IMG/VR virus record: IMGVR_UViG_3300048506_000020
Coordinates: 1 to 32,374 of that record
Length of the DNA: 32,374 bases
Source: a virus
Direction: 5' to 3' (one strand)
Numbering within the stretch: position 1 is the first letter of the stretch; the number at the start of each line of letters is the position of its first letter. Below are positions 23,958 to 32,015 of the stretch, piece by piece. The notes under the pieces were generated by a model. It worked only from the letters and a program-made list of their open reading frames with translations, did not search any database and was not told where the DNA came from. A program made the translations under genes and the position numbers.

Positions 23958-24873
23958 GAGAACAGCAGTAGCATATTTTGCTGGCATTCCGCCACAAAAT
24001 AACAATCCAGAGAAACCATTAATACTAAAAAACTTTATCGAAGGTGTAAATGCCGCTGGAGACACTGGTATTTCACATCAAGGCTTTAATGTTCTTGAGT
24101 GTGACGTTGCATTTATACAAGGTTTTGTACACGAACACGGAAAAACATCGCCGCATTTACTATTACGCAGAAACGCAGTAGAAAAACAAAAACAAGTGGG
24201 CAAACGGTCACTAATTGTTGATAGTAACTTGTTTTTATATGCAGATCAAGGTAATACAAAAACATATCTGCGTTACAGTTTCGATGGAGTCTTTCCTACT
24301 ACAGGATTTTACTTTGATAAGGATATTGATCCTGCAAGATGGAAAAAAATTAGTGCAGAACTTAATTTACCACTTAAAAATTACAGAAAAGATGGCAAAC
24401 ATATCTTAGTTTGCTTACAACGTAACGGTGGATGGTCAATGAAAGGCATTCCTGTAATGCAATGGCTAACTGATACTATTAGAGAAATTAAAAAACACAC
24501 TGACAGACCAATTGTAGTAAGAGCGCACCCAGGTGATAAAAAAGCAAGAAGATATTTGCATATTAATGAGCCAAATGTGTTTGTATCCTGGGCACCAAAC
24601 ATACGAAATGACTTACTTAATGCTTGGGCAACTGTAGTTTACAATAGTTCCCCTAGTGTAGCAAGTTTAATTGAAGGAGTACCTGTATTTGTTACAGATA
24701 CTGACCCAAGTGTAAGCCAAGTTAATGGAGTTTGCAATACAAACTTAAAAAGACTAGAAGATCCAAAAATGTATGACAGACAAGAGTGGATAGAAAGACT
24801 ATCAATGTGTCATTGGAACTTTAACGAACTAAAAAGTGGTGAAGCCTGGTCTTTTTTTAGGAGATACATATGA
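23950..24873 (+). CDS. GT-B-like glycosyltransferase, family copy D, with R-x-HP motif
   Basis: The product is 307 residues. The C-terminal half shows HILVCLQRNGGWSMKG (150-165), IKKHTDRPIVVRAHPGDKK (180-198), NSSPSVASLIEGVPV (232-246) and a closing FNELKSGEAW. R-x-HP...K plus S-x2-S-x-A-x-E-G-x-P is the pattern of KpsC/KpsS-type and CapS-like polysaccharide transferases. With copy E it keeps the presumed donor-binding residues that copies A-C have lost, so it is the better candidate for an active enzyme. The N-terminal half is the acceptor-side Rossmann domain. Overlaps copy C by 8 nt and the next gene by 4 nt. Confidence 0.68.
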   Translation: MSKRTAVAYFAGIPPQNNNPEKPLILKNFIEGVNAAGDTGISHQGFNVLECDVAFIQGFVHEHGKTSPHLLLRRNAVEKQKQVGKRSLIVDSNLFLYADQGNTKTYLRYSFDGVFPTTGFYFDKDIDPARWKKISAELNLPLKNYRKDGKHILVCLQRNGGWSMKGIPVMQWLTDTIREIKKHTDRPIVVRAHPGDKKARRYLHINEPNVFVSWAPNIRNDLLNAWATVVYNSSPSVASLIEGVPVFVTDTDPSVSQVNGVCNTNLKRLEDPKMYDRQEWIERLSMCHWNFNELKSGEAWSFFRRYI

Positions 24874-25622
24874 GAAAACTAGCCAATGGATGGCACGTAC
24901 CTGAAGGTGATACAAAAATGACAAGACATATCGAAACAGATAAGTCACCGTCACTTGCAGAGTATGAGCAAAAGCAAAGAAAAACAATTTTAGAACATAT
25001 TCCGCAAAAAAATACTTTTGTTGACGTAGGTGCTAACGTTGGTGTATGGAGTATGACACTACAACAACATTTTAAGCACGTTGTAAGTTATGAGCCAAGC
25101 AAACGTAATGTAGAATGCCTCGAGAATAATGTTCAAGGCAAGACAGAAATTAGAAATACTGCACTTTCCGACTTCAATGGCGAATCACAGTTTCACGATG
25201 AAATTAAAAATTGCGGAAACAGTAAATTATGGGCAGAATCATCACAGACTGGGTTATACAAAGTACCCGTAAGAAAATTAGACGATGAAAATATTGAAAA
25301 TATTTCACTAATTAAAATGGATGTTCAAGGATATGAATGGCAAGTTATACAAGGCGCACAAAATGTTATAGAGACACAACAACCTTGGATAGCATTTGAA
25401 GTAAGTGCTGATGTAGACGTAATTTGCAAGTTTTTAGAAGATAGAAATTACGATATGATTGATAATAAGAGTAAACGTATTCTTATCTATGCACCGAAAT
25501 CAGGAATCAATGCACCTACACAAAATGCATTTGGTAGACGTATGGGTCCTGGACCTTATGTGTTACTATTACCTGAAGATAAACAACAAATTGCAGCAGC
25601 ACGCCACGGAAATTTATCGTAA
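24870..25622 (+). CDS. FkbM-family methyltransferase
   Basis: The product is 250 residues. SAM-binding motif I is FVDVGANVGVWSM (50-62), the acidic strand-2 end is YEPSKRN (E75), and the FkbM-typical LIKMDVQGYEWQVIQGA is at 147-163. FkbM enzymes O-methylate sugars in polysaccharides and other natural products, so this one probably caps or decorates the glycan made by the surrounding transferases. AGGAGATA precedes an ATG that overlaps copy D's stop. It is the last plus-strand gene of this operon and runs convergently into a minus-strand glycosyltransferase (9-nt overlap) with no terminator. Confidence 0.88.
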   Translation: MRKLANGWHVPEGDTKMTRHIETDKSPSLAEYEQKQRKTILEHIPQKNTFVDVGANVGVWSMTLQQHFKHVVSYEPSKRNVECLENNVQGKTEIRNTALSDFNGESQFHDEIKNCGNSKLWAESSQTGLYKVPVRKLDDENIENISLIKMDVQGYEWQVIQGAQNVIETQQPWIAFEVSADVDVICKFLEDRNYDMIDNKSKRILIYAPKSGINAPTQNAFGRRMGPGPYVLLLPEDKQQIAAARHGNLS

Positions 25623-26459
25623 TTGATTTTGCCAGTAAGGCTCAGTACGCATAATTTTTAAATCATCACGCTTACTATGTCCTAATTTTTTTCTACCACC
25701 TTTAAGATGATCTAAGTATGCACCCCATTCACAATTAATTAATGGATGCCCTTCCCCTGTACTCATTCCAGGTCTTGGCCTAAGATCTCCAAGGTTAGAT
25801 GACCAACTGTGTGACGGCATTTTTGGAAACTTCCTTCTAACTTCATCAAATACAAAACTATCGTGCCATTCTGCCATTGTAAAGATTCCGTTTTCTGCTT
25901 CATCGTATACACGCTGGAATTCACCAAGGAATCTTTTAATACTTTTTGTACCTAACTTCATTGCATACAGTCCACATTCACTATATTTGCCTCTACGCCC
26001 TAAGTAAAACAATTCAGACGGTGCCGGAAGCAATCGTTGTATATCAGCGTGAGTAATTTTTGAGTGACAAATTGTATCAGCATCCATCCACATCAAATAT
26101 TCTGTATTGCATTCTTTAGCACAAGCAAAGATACTATAAACTTTGTGTGCAAAGCGAACAGCGTGCCATTTAAAACCTTTGCCACTGTCTCTTCTTCTAG
26201 ATCTAATTGGATCAGCAGATACATCGCCATTTGCTTTGGGTACATTTTTCCATTTATCTTTAAATGCAACAAGTTCAGGACTTGCTTGATGTAAATCTTT
26301 AACAATTAAATTATCTGCTGTTTCTTCTACTATGCAATCTTCAGCATATACATATAAATTAATATCTGCAGGCCAGTTTTCTAAGAAAGTCTTAATCATT
26401 CTTTTGCCGTATGTATCGTAACCTGCTTTGTGAAATGTTGTAACTATACTGATATTCAT
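25614..26459 (-). CDS. Glycosyltransferase (GT-A type, DAD motif)
   Basis: The product is 281 residues. It starts MNISIVTTFHKAGYDTYGKR, has FKWHAVRFAHKVYSIF (about 96-111), the presumed metal-binding D-A-D at 126-128 in YLMWMDADTICHSKI, and later ESGLYAMKL-like and HSWSSNLGDL segments. The layout matches small nucleotide-sugar transferases carried by marine phages. A truncated relative begins at 32012 (same VTTF start and FDADT motif). It is the second gene of a minus-strand pair; its start overlaps the stop of the upstream gene by 4 nt. Confidence 0.75.
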   Translation of the reverse strand: MNISIVTTFHKAGYDTYGKRMIKTFLENWPADINLYVYAEDCIVEETADNLIVKDLHQASPELVAFKDKWKNVPKANGDVSADPIRSRRRDSGKGFKWHAVRFAHKVYSIFACAKECNTEYLMWMDADTICHSKITHADIQRLLPAPSELFYLGRRGKYSECGLYAMKLGTKSIKRFLGEFQRVYDEAENGIFTMAEWHDSFVFDEVRRKFPKMPSHSWSSNLGDLRPRPGMSTGEGHPLINCEWGAYLDHLKGGRKKLGHSKRDDLKIMRTEPYWQNQLR

Positions 26460-26857
26460 TTAATTTTGTCCCATATATGATATTTGTCGCCTTGTACTAA
26501 ACAATTATAATTAGCCGCATAAAGTGCAACACTTCTGTCTCTTCCAATAACTTCTTTACCTTCGACTATAACTTCAGGACCTGGATTATGGTATAACGGT
26601 GATATTAAATCCAACGCCTTAATGTGTTCAAGGTCAACAAATACTGCCGACACTGATGACAACGCATACAAAGTTTTCATTTCTCTTCTATATACTACTT
26701 TTTTGTCTTTAACATACATTCCTGTTCTACTGTGTATAAAAACAGTATCAAACATTTCGATAATAGAAGGTAATAAGTTCATTCCTGAGCCTATTACAAT
26801 TGCATCTTTAGGAGTATGCAGTAAAGTTTTTTGTAATCTTTTGGTATGTTTTTTCAT
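26456..26857 (-). CDS. Conserved small protein in the glycan cluster, function unknown
   Basis: The product is 133 residues. It has a basic N-terminal helix (MKKHTKRLQKTLLHTPKD), then alternating strands and helices: AIVIGSGMNLLPSIIEMF, TVFIHSRTG, VSAVFVDLEHIKAL and a C-terminal GRDRSVALYAANYNCLV. The G-S-G turn after a hydrophobic strand suggests a small Rossmann-like fold (a methyltransferase-like or sugar-processing domain), but no complete cofactor motif can be seen. It is translated as a pair with the glycosyltransferase at 25614-26459, so it probably serves the same glycan. Confidence 0.6.
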   Translation of the reverse strand: MKKHTKRLQKTLLHTPKDAIVIGSGMNLLPSIIEMFDTVFIHSRTGMYVKDKKVVYRREMKTLYALSSVSAVFVDLEHIKALDLISPLYHNPGPEVIVEGKEVIGRDRSVALYAANYNCLVQGDKYHIWDKIK

Positions 26858-26922
26858 TGGCTAATTTACTTTAATATATTTAAGTAATTTGTCCATTCTG
26901 CACAAAATTATTGGCTACTGTA

Positions 26923-26930
26923 CTTAAATA
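26923..26930 (+). promoter_or_regulatory. T4-type late promoter box, near-leaderless
   Basis: CTTAAATA, then 6 nt (ctactg), then ATG at 26937, so the leader would be about 1 nt. Confidence 0.55.
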
Positions 26931-26936
26931 CTACTG

Positions 26937-27797
26937 ATGCGTTTTAAGTTATATAGACAACACGGTGCGTTAAACAGTCCTAGTATTTTTGATGCATTTC
27001 AGACAGGACTAATAGCACAAGGACACAAAGTCGTAAATGACAACGAAGATGTTGCTGTCATTTGGTCAGTATTGTGGAACGGCCGTATGTCTGCTAACCA
27101 ACAAATTTATGAAAAATGTCGGAAAGATAACAAGCCTATAATTATTATTGAAGTAGGCAACTTAAAAAGAAATACAACTTGGCGCATATGTCTTAATCAT
27201 ATTAATGGATTAGGAGAGTTTGGTAGTGACGCCGACTTAGATGTAAACAGACCTAAAAAATTAGGTTTACAAATGTCGCCACCTAATACAAATAGACGTA
27301 ACGAAATCCTTATTGCAACACAACATCATAAAAGTTTGCAATGGCAAGGAATGCCGTCAATGGCTGAATGGACATTACAAACTATAGAAAAAATTAAAAA
27401 ATATACAGATCGTCCTATTGTTATTAGGCCGCATCCAAGGTCACCTATGTCTGGCATCGAACACGAATTTACAAATGTAAAAAGACAACAACCTGTAAAA
27501 TTATCTGGAACATACGACAACTTTGATATCGATTATAACTATCACGCTGTTGTTAATCATAATAGTGGACCTCCTATACTTGCTGCTATTGCAGGCACTC
27601 CAGTAATTACAGGCGACAGCAGTCTTGCATATCCTGTTAGTGATACTATAGAAAACATTGACAATCCTAAACTTCCTGATGATAGACTTTTATGGTTTAC
27701 AAAACTTACGCATTGTGAATGGACTGTTGACGAAATAAAACAAGGCACTCCGATAAAAAGATTAGAAAAGTTTATAAAAATGCAAGTAAGTTATTGA
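26937..27797 (+). CDS. GT-B-like glycosyltransferase, family copy E, with R-x-HP motif
   Basis: The product is 286 residues. The C-terminal half shows EILIATQHHKSLQWQGMP (123-140), IKKYTDRPIVIRPHPRSP (153-170), NHNSGPPILAAIAGTPV (207-223) and the ending TVDEIKQGTPI. It is closest to copy D and, like it, keeps the R-x-HP and NS...G-x-P residues of KpsC/KpsS/CapS-like polysaccharide transferases. The N-terminal half has DVAVIWSVLWNGRM, resembling the first Rossmann domain of GT-B folds. It stands alone under a near-leaderless late box, and its stop codon lies inside the -35 element of the next promoter. Confidence 0.68.
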   Translation: MRFKLYRQHGALNSPSIFDAFQTGLIAQGHKVVNDNEDVAVIWSVLWNGRMSANQQIYEKCRKDNKPIIIIEVGNLKRNTTWRICLNHINGLGEFGSDADLDVNRPKKLGLQMSPPNTNRRNEILIATQHHKSLQWQGMPSMAEWTLQTIEKIKKYTDRPIVIRPHPRSPMSGIEHEFTNVKRQQPVKLSGTYDNFDIDYNYHAVVNHNSGPPILAAIAGTPVITGDSSLAYPVSDTIENIDNPKLPDDRLLWFTKLTHCEWTVDEIKQGTPIKRLEKFIKMQVSY

Positions 27798-27822
27798 CTT
27801 CTTAAGTTATAGACTTTATAAT
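27794..27822 (+). promoter_or_regulatory. Sigma70-type promoter, leaderless
   Basis: TTGACT (27794-27799), 17-nt spacer, TATAAT (27817-27822); ATG at 27829 is 6 nt after the -10 element, so the expected start base is at or within a base of the ATG. No ribosome site can be present on this transcript. Confidence 0.8.
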
Positions 27823-27828
27823 AAACTT

Positions 27829-29004
27829 ATGACACATTTAACTTACATAGAAGATCTATTCCTCAAGGTTATGGACATTATGGACCAGAACCTATTAGGT
27901 ATGCAACATCACGATCAGTCTGCTGCTAGAAGTTTTTATAACAGTATTAGTGCAGGAAAAGATTTAACTGAAAAACAAGGTGCATATATTTTAAAGATTA
28001 TTTACAAATATAGAAATAGTGTAAGGCCGTTTATCGAGGTTGAACCTTATCTAGATCATCCTCTGTGGAGTAAACCCTTTAGAGTTGTTGACCTAGCAAA
28101 AGAAGTGTGGGTAGAACAAGATACTATCAAGACACCATTGATATGTCTTAAATTTCCATACAGTCTAAAAGATGACTTTGAAAATGTGTTCAGACCAAAG
28201 ATTGAAAAAGGTCATTACTGGAACGCTGATAGACGTATTAGACAAATTAATCTTTACAAAGCAAATGTTGTAGAGATAGAAGAATGGTGTGTGAATAACG
28301 AATTTACTATTGACGATACATTTACAAGTTGCGTTGACCAAATAGAAGAAATATGGCAAGAGCGTTCTACATACGAACCACATAGTATTGTAGACGAAGG
28401 CGAAGTACAACTTGTAAATTGTAGCGAAGATACAGAAACATACTTTCTTAAAAAGTCAAATGGTAATATTGTTAATGATATGTTCCTTGCAAAAAGTATG
28501 GGATATCCGCTTCTTAATCCTGATAGATCTCTTGCACAACAAATAAGCAGTAACCGAGATAACACGTTTTGGATAAAAAATGTAGATGAGTTTTTAGAGT
28601 TAGGATATCAAGTAAACGGTCAAATTGTTATACTATTAGATAGAGCAGCAGATGCATTAGACTATATGAAAGAGTTAAAAAACACAATAGATTACTACAA
28701 ATATAACACAAATGACTTTAGAGTTTGCTTTAGAACCAATAACAAAGACAATCCAGAATTTAATGTTTGGGTACGTGATAACAAGTTTGGAGGAAAAATA
28801 GATGGTGCAAAGTTTCTAATCTTCCAACATAAGCCACCTAAGTGGTTGTTCAAACAGAAGAATGATGTTATAATAGTGGCTACTAATAACTTAATGCCTT
28901 CTACGTATGGCTTGACTAGAGATATGTTAGAGTCAAGTCCTATTGTATTTTACGTAGGAGAAATTGAACCAAGTAAAGGACGAAAGAAGATTGTCGAACT
29001 GTAA
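27829..29004 (+). CDS. Unrecognised 391-residue protein upstream of uvsW
   Basis: I do not recognise this family. It has a helical N-terminal third (IEDLFLKVMDIMDQNLLGMQ, then LTEKQGAYILKIIYKYRNSV), a middle region with strand-like CLKFPYSLKDDF and INLYKANVVEIEEW, and a C-terminal alpha/beta part (GQIVILLDRAADALDYMKEL, FRVCFRTNNKDNPEFNVWV, DVIIVATNNLMPSTYG). The last 40 nt overlap UvsW, and it has its own early-type promoter, so it is probably an early nucleic-acid-related partner of the helicase. The C-terminal part might be a degenerate helicase/topoisomerase-like domain, but no P-loop is present. No signal peptide or membrane segment. Confidence 0.6.
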   Translation: MTHLTYIEDLFLKVMDIMDQNLLGMQHHDQSAARSFYNSISAGKDLTEKQGAYILKIIYKYRNSVRPFIEVEPYLDHPLWSKPFRVVDLAKEVWVEQDTIKTPLICLKFPYSLKDDFENVFRPKIEKGHYWNADRRIRQINLYKANVVEIEEWCVNNEFTIDDTFTSCVDQIEEIWQERSTYEPHSIVDEGEVQLVNCSEDTETYFLKKSNGNIVNDMFLAKSMGYPLLNPDRSLAQQISSNRDNTFWIKNVDEFLELGYQVNGQIVILLDRAADALDYMKELKNTIDYYKYNTNDFRVCFRTNNKDNPEFNVWVRDNKFGGKIDGAKFLIFQHKPPKWLFKQKNDVIIVATNNLMPSTYGLTRDMLESSPIVFYVGEIEPSKGRKKIVEL

Positions 29005-30448
29005 GTTAATTATTAAAGATGAAGTAAACGTAAAGTTTGAAGGACTTGCCGTTGAAACACGAAGAAAAATTGTAAACAAACTAAAGTTTGATTTGCCGTA
29101 TGCTCGTCATATGCCTGCATTTAAACTAGGTAGATGGGACGGCACTGTAAGTTTCTTTGGTATTGGCGGTAACGGATATCTTGCACACTTAGACGTTGCA
29201 CTGCCAATTGTTGAGAATGACGGATATGATATTGAAGTAGTTGATCAACGTGTTGCACCTAATCTTGAGTTTGATAAAATTACAGAAAACTACTGGGCTG
29301 ATCAAGGAAAGACTTGGCCTAAAGGACATCCTGAAGAAGGCACGCCTATTGTGCTACGTGACTATCAGTATGATGTAGTAAACAAGTTTTTAGAAAATCC
29401 ACAGGCACTACAAGAAGTTGCAACAGGCGCAGGTAAAACAATCACCACAGCAACACTAAGTCATTTATGTGAACCATACGGTCGTACAATGATTATTGTT
29501 CCTAACAAAAGTCTTGTTGTACAAACTGAAGAAGACTATGTTAACTTAGGTTTAGATGTTGGTGTATACTTTGGTGATAGAAAAGAATTAAACAGAACAC
29601 ACACTATTTGTACGTGGCAAAGTTTAAACGTACTAGATAAGAAAAGTAAAGACTACGAAGCAGTACTAACACTTGCAGAATTTATTGAAGGTGTAAGTGC
29701 AATTATAATTGACGAAGTGCATCAAGCAAAAGCAGATGTACTTAAAAAATTACTTACAGTAAACTTCCGTAATGCTCCTATACGTTGGGGACTTACAGGC
29801 ACAGTGCCTAAAGAAAAGTGGGAGTTTCAAGGCATACTTGCAGGTATTGGTCCTGTAATTAATAACGTATCAGCGCACGACTTGCAAGAAAGAGGCGTGT
29901 TAGCAAACCTCGATATACAAATTTTACAAAGTAAAGATATCGAAACCTTTAGAAACTATGCCGAAGAATATACTTGGCTAGTAACTGATAACAACCGTTT
30001 AGATTGGATTAGTGATCATATCAATAAGATTATCAAAGACGGAAATACACTTATACTTGTTAATAGAATTGACACTGGTAAAAAACTACTAGAGAGATTA
30101 CCTGATGCTACATTTATCAGAGGAGATGTAAAACTTGATGATAGAAAAGAGCAATATGATGAAATTAAAACAAGCGATGGTAAAATTATTATCGCTACTT
30201 ACGGTGTTGCCGCAGTGGGTATTAATATTCCTCGTATTTTTAACCTTGTTCTTATTGAGCCTGGTAAGTCTTTCATACGTGTTATTCAGTCAATTGGCAG
30301 AGGCATACGAAAAGCAGAGGACAAGGATTTTGTCCAGATTTGGGATATGACTTCAAGTTGTAAGTACGCAAAGAGACACCTAACAGAAAGAAAAAGATTC
30401 TACCGTGAAGCAAAGTATCCTCACAGCGTCACGAAAGTAGATATTTAA
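28991..30448 (+). CDS. uvsW: UvsW, SF2 DNA/RNA helicase
   Basis: The product is 485 residues from TTG 28991. Conserved parts are the N-terminal domain (FKLGRWDGTVSFF), Q-motif RDYQYDVV, Walker A ATGAGKT (144-150), IIIDEVHQAKAD (DEVH at 241-244), WGLTGTVPK (motif III), LILVNRIDTGKKL and QSIGRGIRKA (motif VI, from about 433). UvsW unwinds branched DNA and R-loops and shifts T4 from origin- to recombination-dependent replication. No ATG is available. TTG 28991 (AAAGGA 10 nt upstream) gives an N-terminus SNCKLIIKDEV typical of the family; TTG 28964 would add 9 residues. It overlaps the preceding gene. Confidence 0.93.
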   Translation: MSNCKLIIKDEVNVKFEGLAVETRRKIVNKLKFDLPYARHMPAFKLGRWDGTVSFFGIGGNGYLAHLDVALPIVENDGYDIEVVDQRVAPNLEFDKITENYWADQGKTWPKGHPEEGTPIVLRDYQYDVVNKFLENPQALQEVATGAGKTITTATLSHLCEPYGRTMIIVPNKSLVVQTEEDYVNLGLDVGVYFGDRKELNRTHTICTWQSLNVLDKKSKDYEAVLTLAEFIEGVSAIIIDEVHQAKADVLKKLLTVNFRNAPIRWGLTGTVPKEKWEFQGILAGIGPVINNVSAHDLQERGVLANLDIQILQSKDIETFRNYAEEYTWLVTDNNRLDWISDHINKIIKDGNTLILVNRIDTGKKLLERLPDATFIRGDVKLDDRKEQYDEIKTSDGKIIIATYGVAAVGINIPRIFNLVLIEPGKSFIRVIQSIGRGIRKAEDKDFVQIWDMTSSCKYAKRHLTERKRFYREAKYPHSVTKVDI

Positions 30449-30457
30449 GGAGAATAA

Positions 30458-30964
30458 ATGAGAATATTAACACTCGAGAATAAGGCGTTTGATCTAAACG
30501 AACTGCCTGAAGAAGTAGAAGAAGATGCTAGATTCAGTGTGCTAGATAATAGTACACCTGCTGAGCCCGACTTTTTCTTTATGCCTCTTATATTTTTAGA
30601 AAGTTTTAACAGTCCTGCTATATGTTTAAACATTGGCGGATATGATATACAGATGCCGTTAGACTGGTGTATGCTTGTAGGAGATAGCGAATGTGGTGCT
30701 GATCCTGAAGTTATGCCATTAACAAGCATCAATGAAAGAGGGTTTGAAGCAATGGTTTACAACCCAATTAAAGGATATAGAATAGACTTCCAACCAGTAG
30801 AAATTACTAACATATACCAAGATGTACGCTGGTTCTTCCCCAAAATGAAAAACGGACAATTACTTACAGTGCCGTTACACAATGGCCATAATCCTCCGTG
30901 TGCATATTTTGTAAAAGAAATTAGTCGTCAATCAGAAATGGTTGATATAATGCAACTTTTATAA
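30458..30964 (+). CDS. Conserved protein following uvsW, function unknown
   Basis: The product is 168 residues. It has FDLNELPEEVEEDARFSVLD, EPDFFFMPLIFLESFNSPAI, GYDIQMPLDWCMLVGD, an INERGFEAMVYNPIKGYR segment, IYQDVRWFFPKMKNGQLLTVPL and a C-terminal YFVKEISRQSEMVDI. I recognise this as a protein conserved beside uvsW in marine T4-like phages, without a known role. It looks like a compact beta-rich soluble protein with no catalytic motif. AAGGAG precedes the ATG 9 nt after the uvsW stop, so it is co-transcribed with the helicase, and a role in late replication or transcription control is possible. Confidence 0.65.
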   Translation: MRILTLENKAFDLNELPEEVEEDARFSVLDNSTPAEPDFFFMPLIFLESFNSPAICLNIGGYDIQMPLDWCMLVGDSECGADPEVMPLTSINERGFEAMVYNPIKGYRIDFQPVEITNIYQDVRWFFPKMKNGQLLTVPLHNGHNPPCAYFVKEISRQSEMVDIMQLL

Positions 30965-31002
30965 TAATTACTAATAATAGAACAACAGGTAAGGAAGGAC
31001 TA

Positions 31003-31362
31003 ATGACTATGAAAGCAGGAAAGATTTGGGGTCAGACAGAATTGATCCACGCAAACGGTGTGCTAGAATTTCATCGTATCGAATACAAAAAAGGTTTCAA
31101 ATGTTCGGAACACGAACATCAATATAAGTGGAATGGCTTTTTTGTAGAGTCGGGTAAGATGATTGTCCGTGTGTGGCAAGACGCTGATCAAGCAGGTCTT
31201 GTTGATGAAACTATCTTAGGGCCAGGCGAGTTTACACAAGTTAAGCCAGGCAAGATACATCAATTTGAAGGTGTTGAAGATGGTGTTGCATTTGAATTGT
31301 ATTGGGCAGAGTTCAATCACGATGATATTGTAAGACGTACAGTTGGCACAAAAATCAAATGA
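31003..31362 (+). CDS. Cupin-domain protein
   Basis: The product is 119 residues, a single cupin barrel. It has FHRIEYKKGFKCSEHEHQY (the first metal-binding motif with H-x-H), VESGKMIVRVW, LGPGEFTQVKPGKIHQFEG (second motif, G-x5-P-x-G-x2-H) and VAFELYWAEFNHDDIVRR. The whole resembles the cupin halves of mannose-6-phosphate isomerase type II and dTDP-sugar isomerases. I infer a sugar-isomerase or regulatory cupin for the glycan pathway, parallel to the fused cupin at 19817. Ribosome site AAGGAAGGA. Its stop overlaps the next ATG. Confidence 0.78.
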   Translation: MTMKAGKIWGQTELIHANGVLEFHRIEYKKGFKCSEHEHQYKWNGFFVESGKMIVRVWQDADQAGLVDETILGPGEFTQVKPGKIHQFEGVEDGVAFELYWAEFNHDDIVRRTVGTKIK

Positions 31363-32015
31363 CCAATCCGACCATTGAAGGATTACAGAAGTTAAAACAG
31401 TACATTCCGCAAGATAATATTAAGTGTCTTGACGTTGGTGCTAATATCGGACAATGGGTCAATGCAATTAGAGAAGTATATTCCGCACCTGATATTTTTA
31501 GTATCGAAGTAAATCCTCACTGCGAAGGTCGCCTTGCTAGTAAGCAAGTAAAATATAAAATTATAGGACTATCTGATAAAGTTGGGCAGATGGAACTAAA
31601 AACATTTGCAACGAAACCTAGATCGAAAGGTGCAAGTTTTTATACACAATCTGATTGGCGTGACAAGGAAATTATGAAATTTGAAGTTCCAGTGTCAACA
31701 CTAGATGTATTGTTTCCAGAACAAACATTTGATATACTTAAGATTGATGTACAAGGTGCAGAGCTAGATGTTATTAATGGCGGCATTGAATTCTTAAAAA
31801 GACATCAGTATGTCCTTGCTGAAGTTGCTCTAACAGATTATAATAGCGGTGCACCGCAAGCAAGTGTTGTAGTTGCTAGACTTCAAGAACTTGGTTTCTA
31901 CGTTGTAGATTGTTTAGAAGAACATTTGTACGGCGATAAAATTATACAGATTGATTTGCTTTTTAGTTCTAAAGAAACAAAACACAATAAGAAAGTTTTA
32001 GGAAAATATGTATGA
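31359..32015 (+). CDS. FkbM-family methyltransferase, second copy
   Basis: The product is 218 residues. Motif I is CLDVGANIGQWVNAI (23-37), the strand-2 acidic residue lies in SIEVNPHCEG (E50), and the diagnostic ILKIDVQGAELDVINGG is at 126-142. It shares the fold and motif order with the gene at 24870 but is shorter and clearly divergent, so it is probably not a recent duplicate. Expected to O-methylate a sugar of the phage-directed glycan. It is coupled to the cupin by an ATGA overlap and to the next glycosyltransferase by another. Confidence 0.87.
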   Translation: MTNPTIEGLQKLKQYIPQDNIKCLDVGANIGQWVNAIREVYSAPDIFSIEVNPHCEGRLASKQVKYKIIGLSDKVGQMELKTFATKPRSKGASFYTQSDWRDKEIMKFEVPVSTLDVLFPEQTFDILKIDVQGAELDVINGGIEFLKRHQYVLAEVALTDYNSGAPQASVVVARLQELGFYVVDCLEEHLYGDKIIQIDLLFSSKETKHNKKVLGKYV

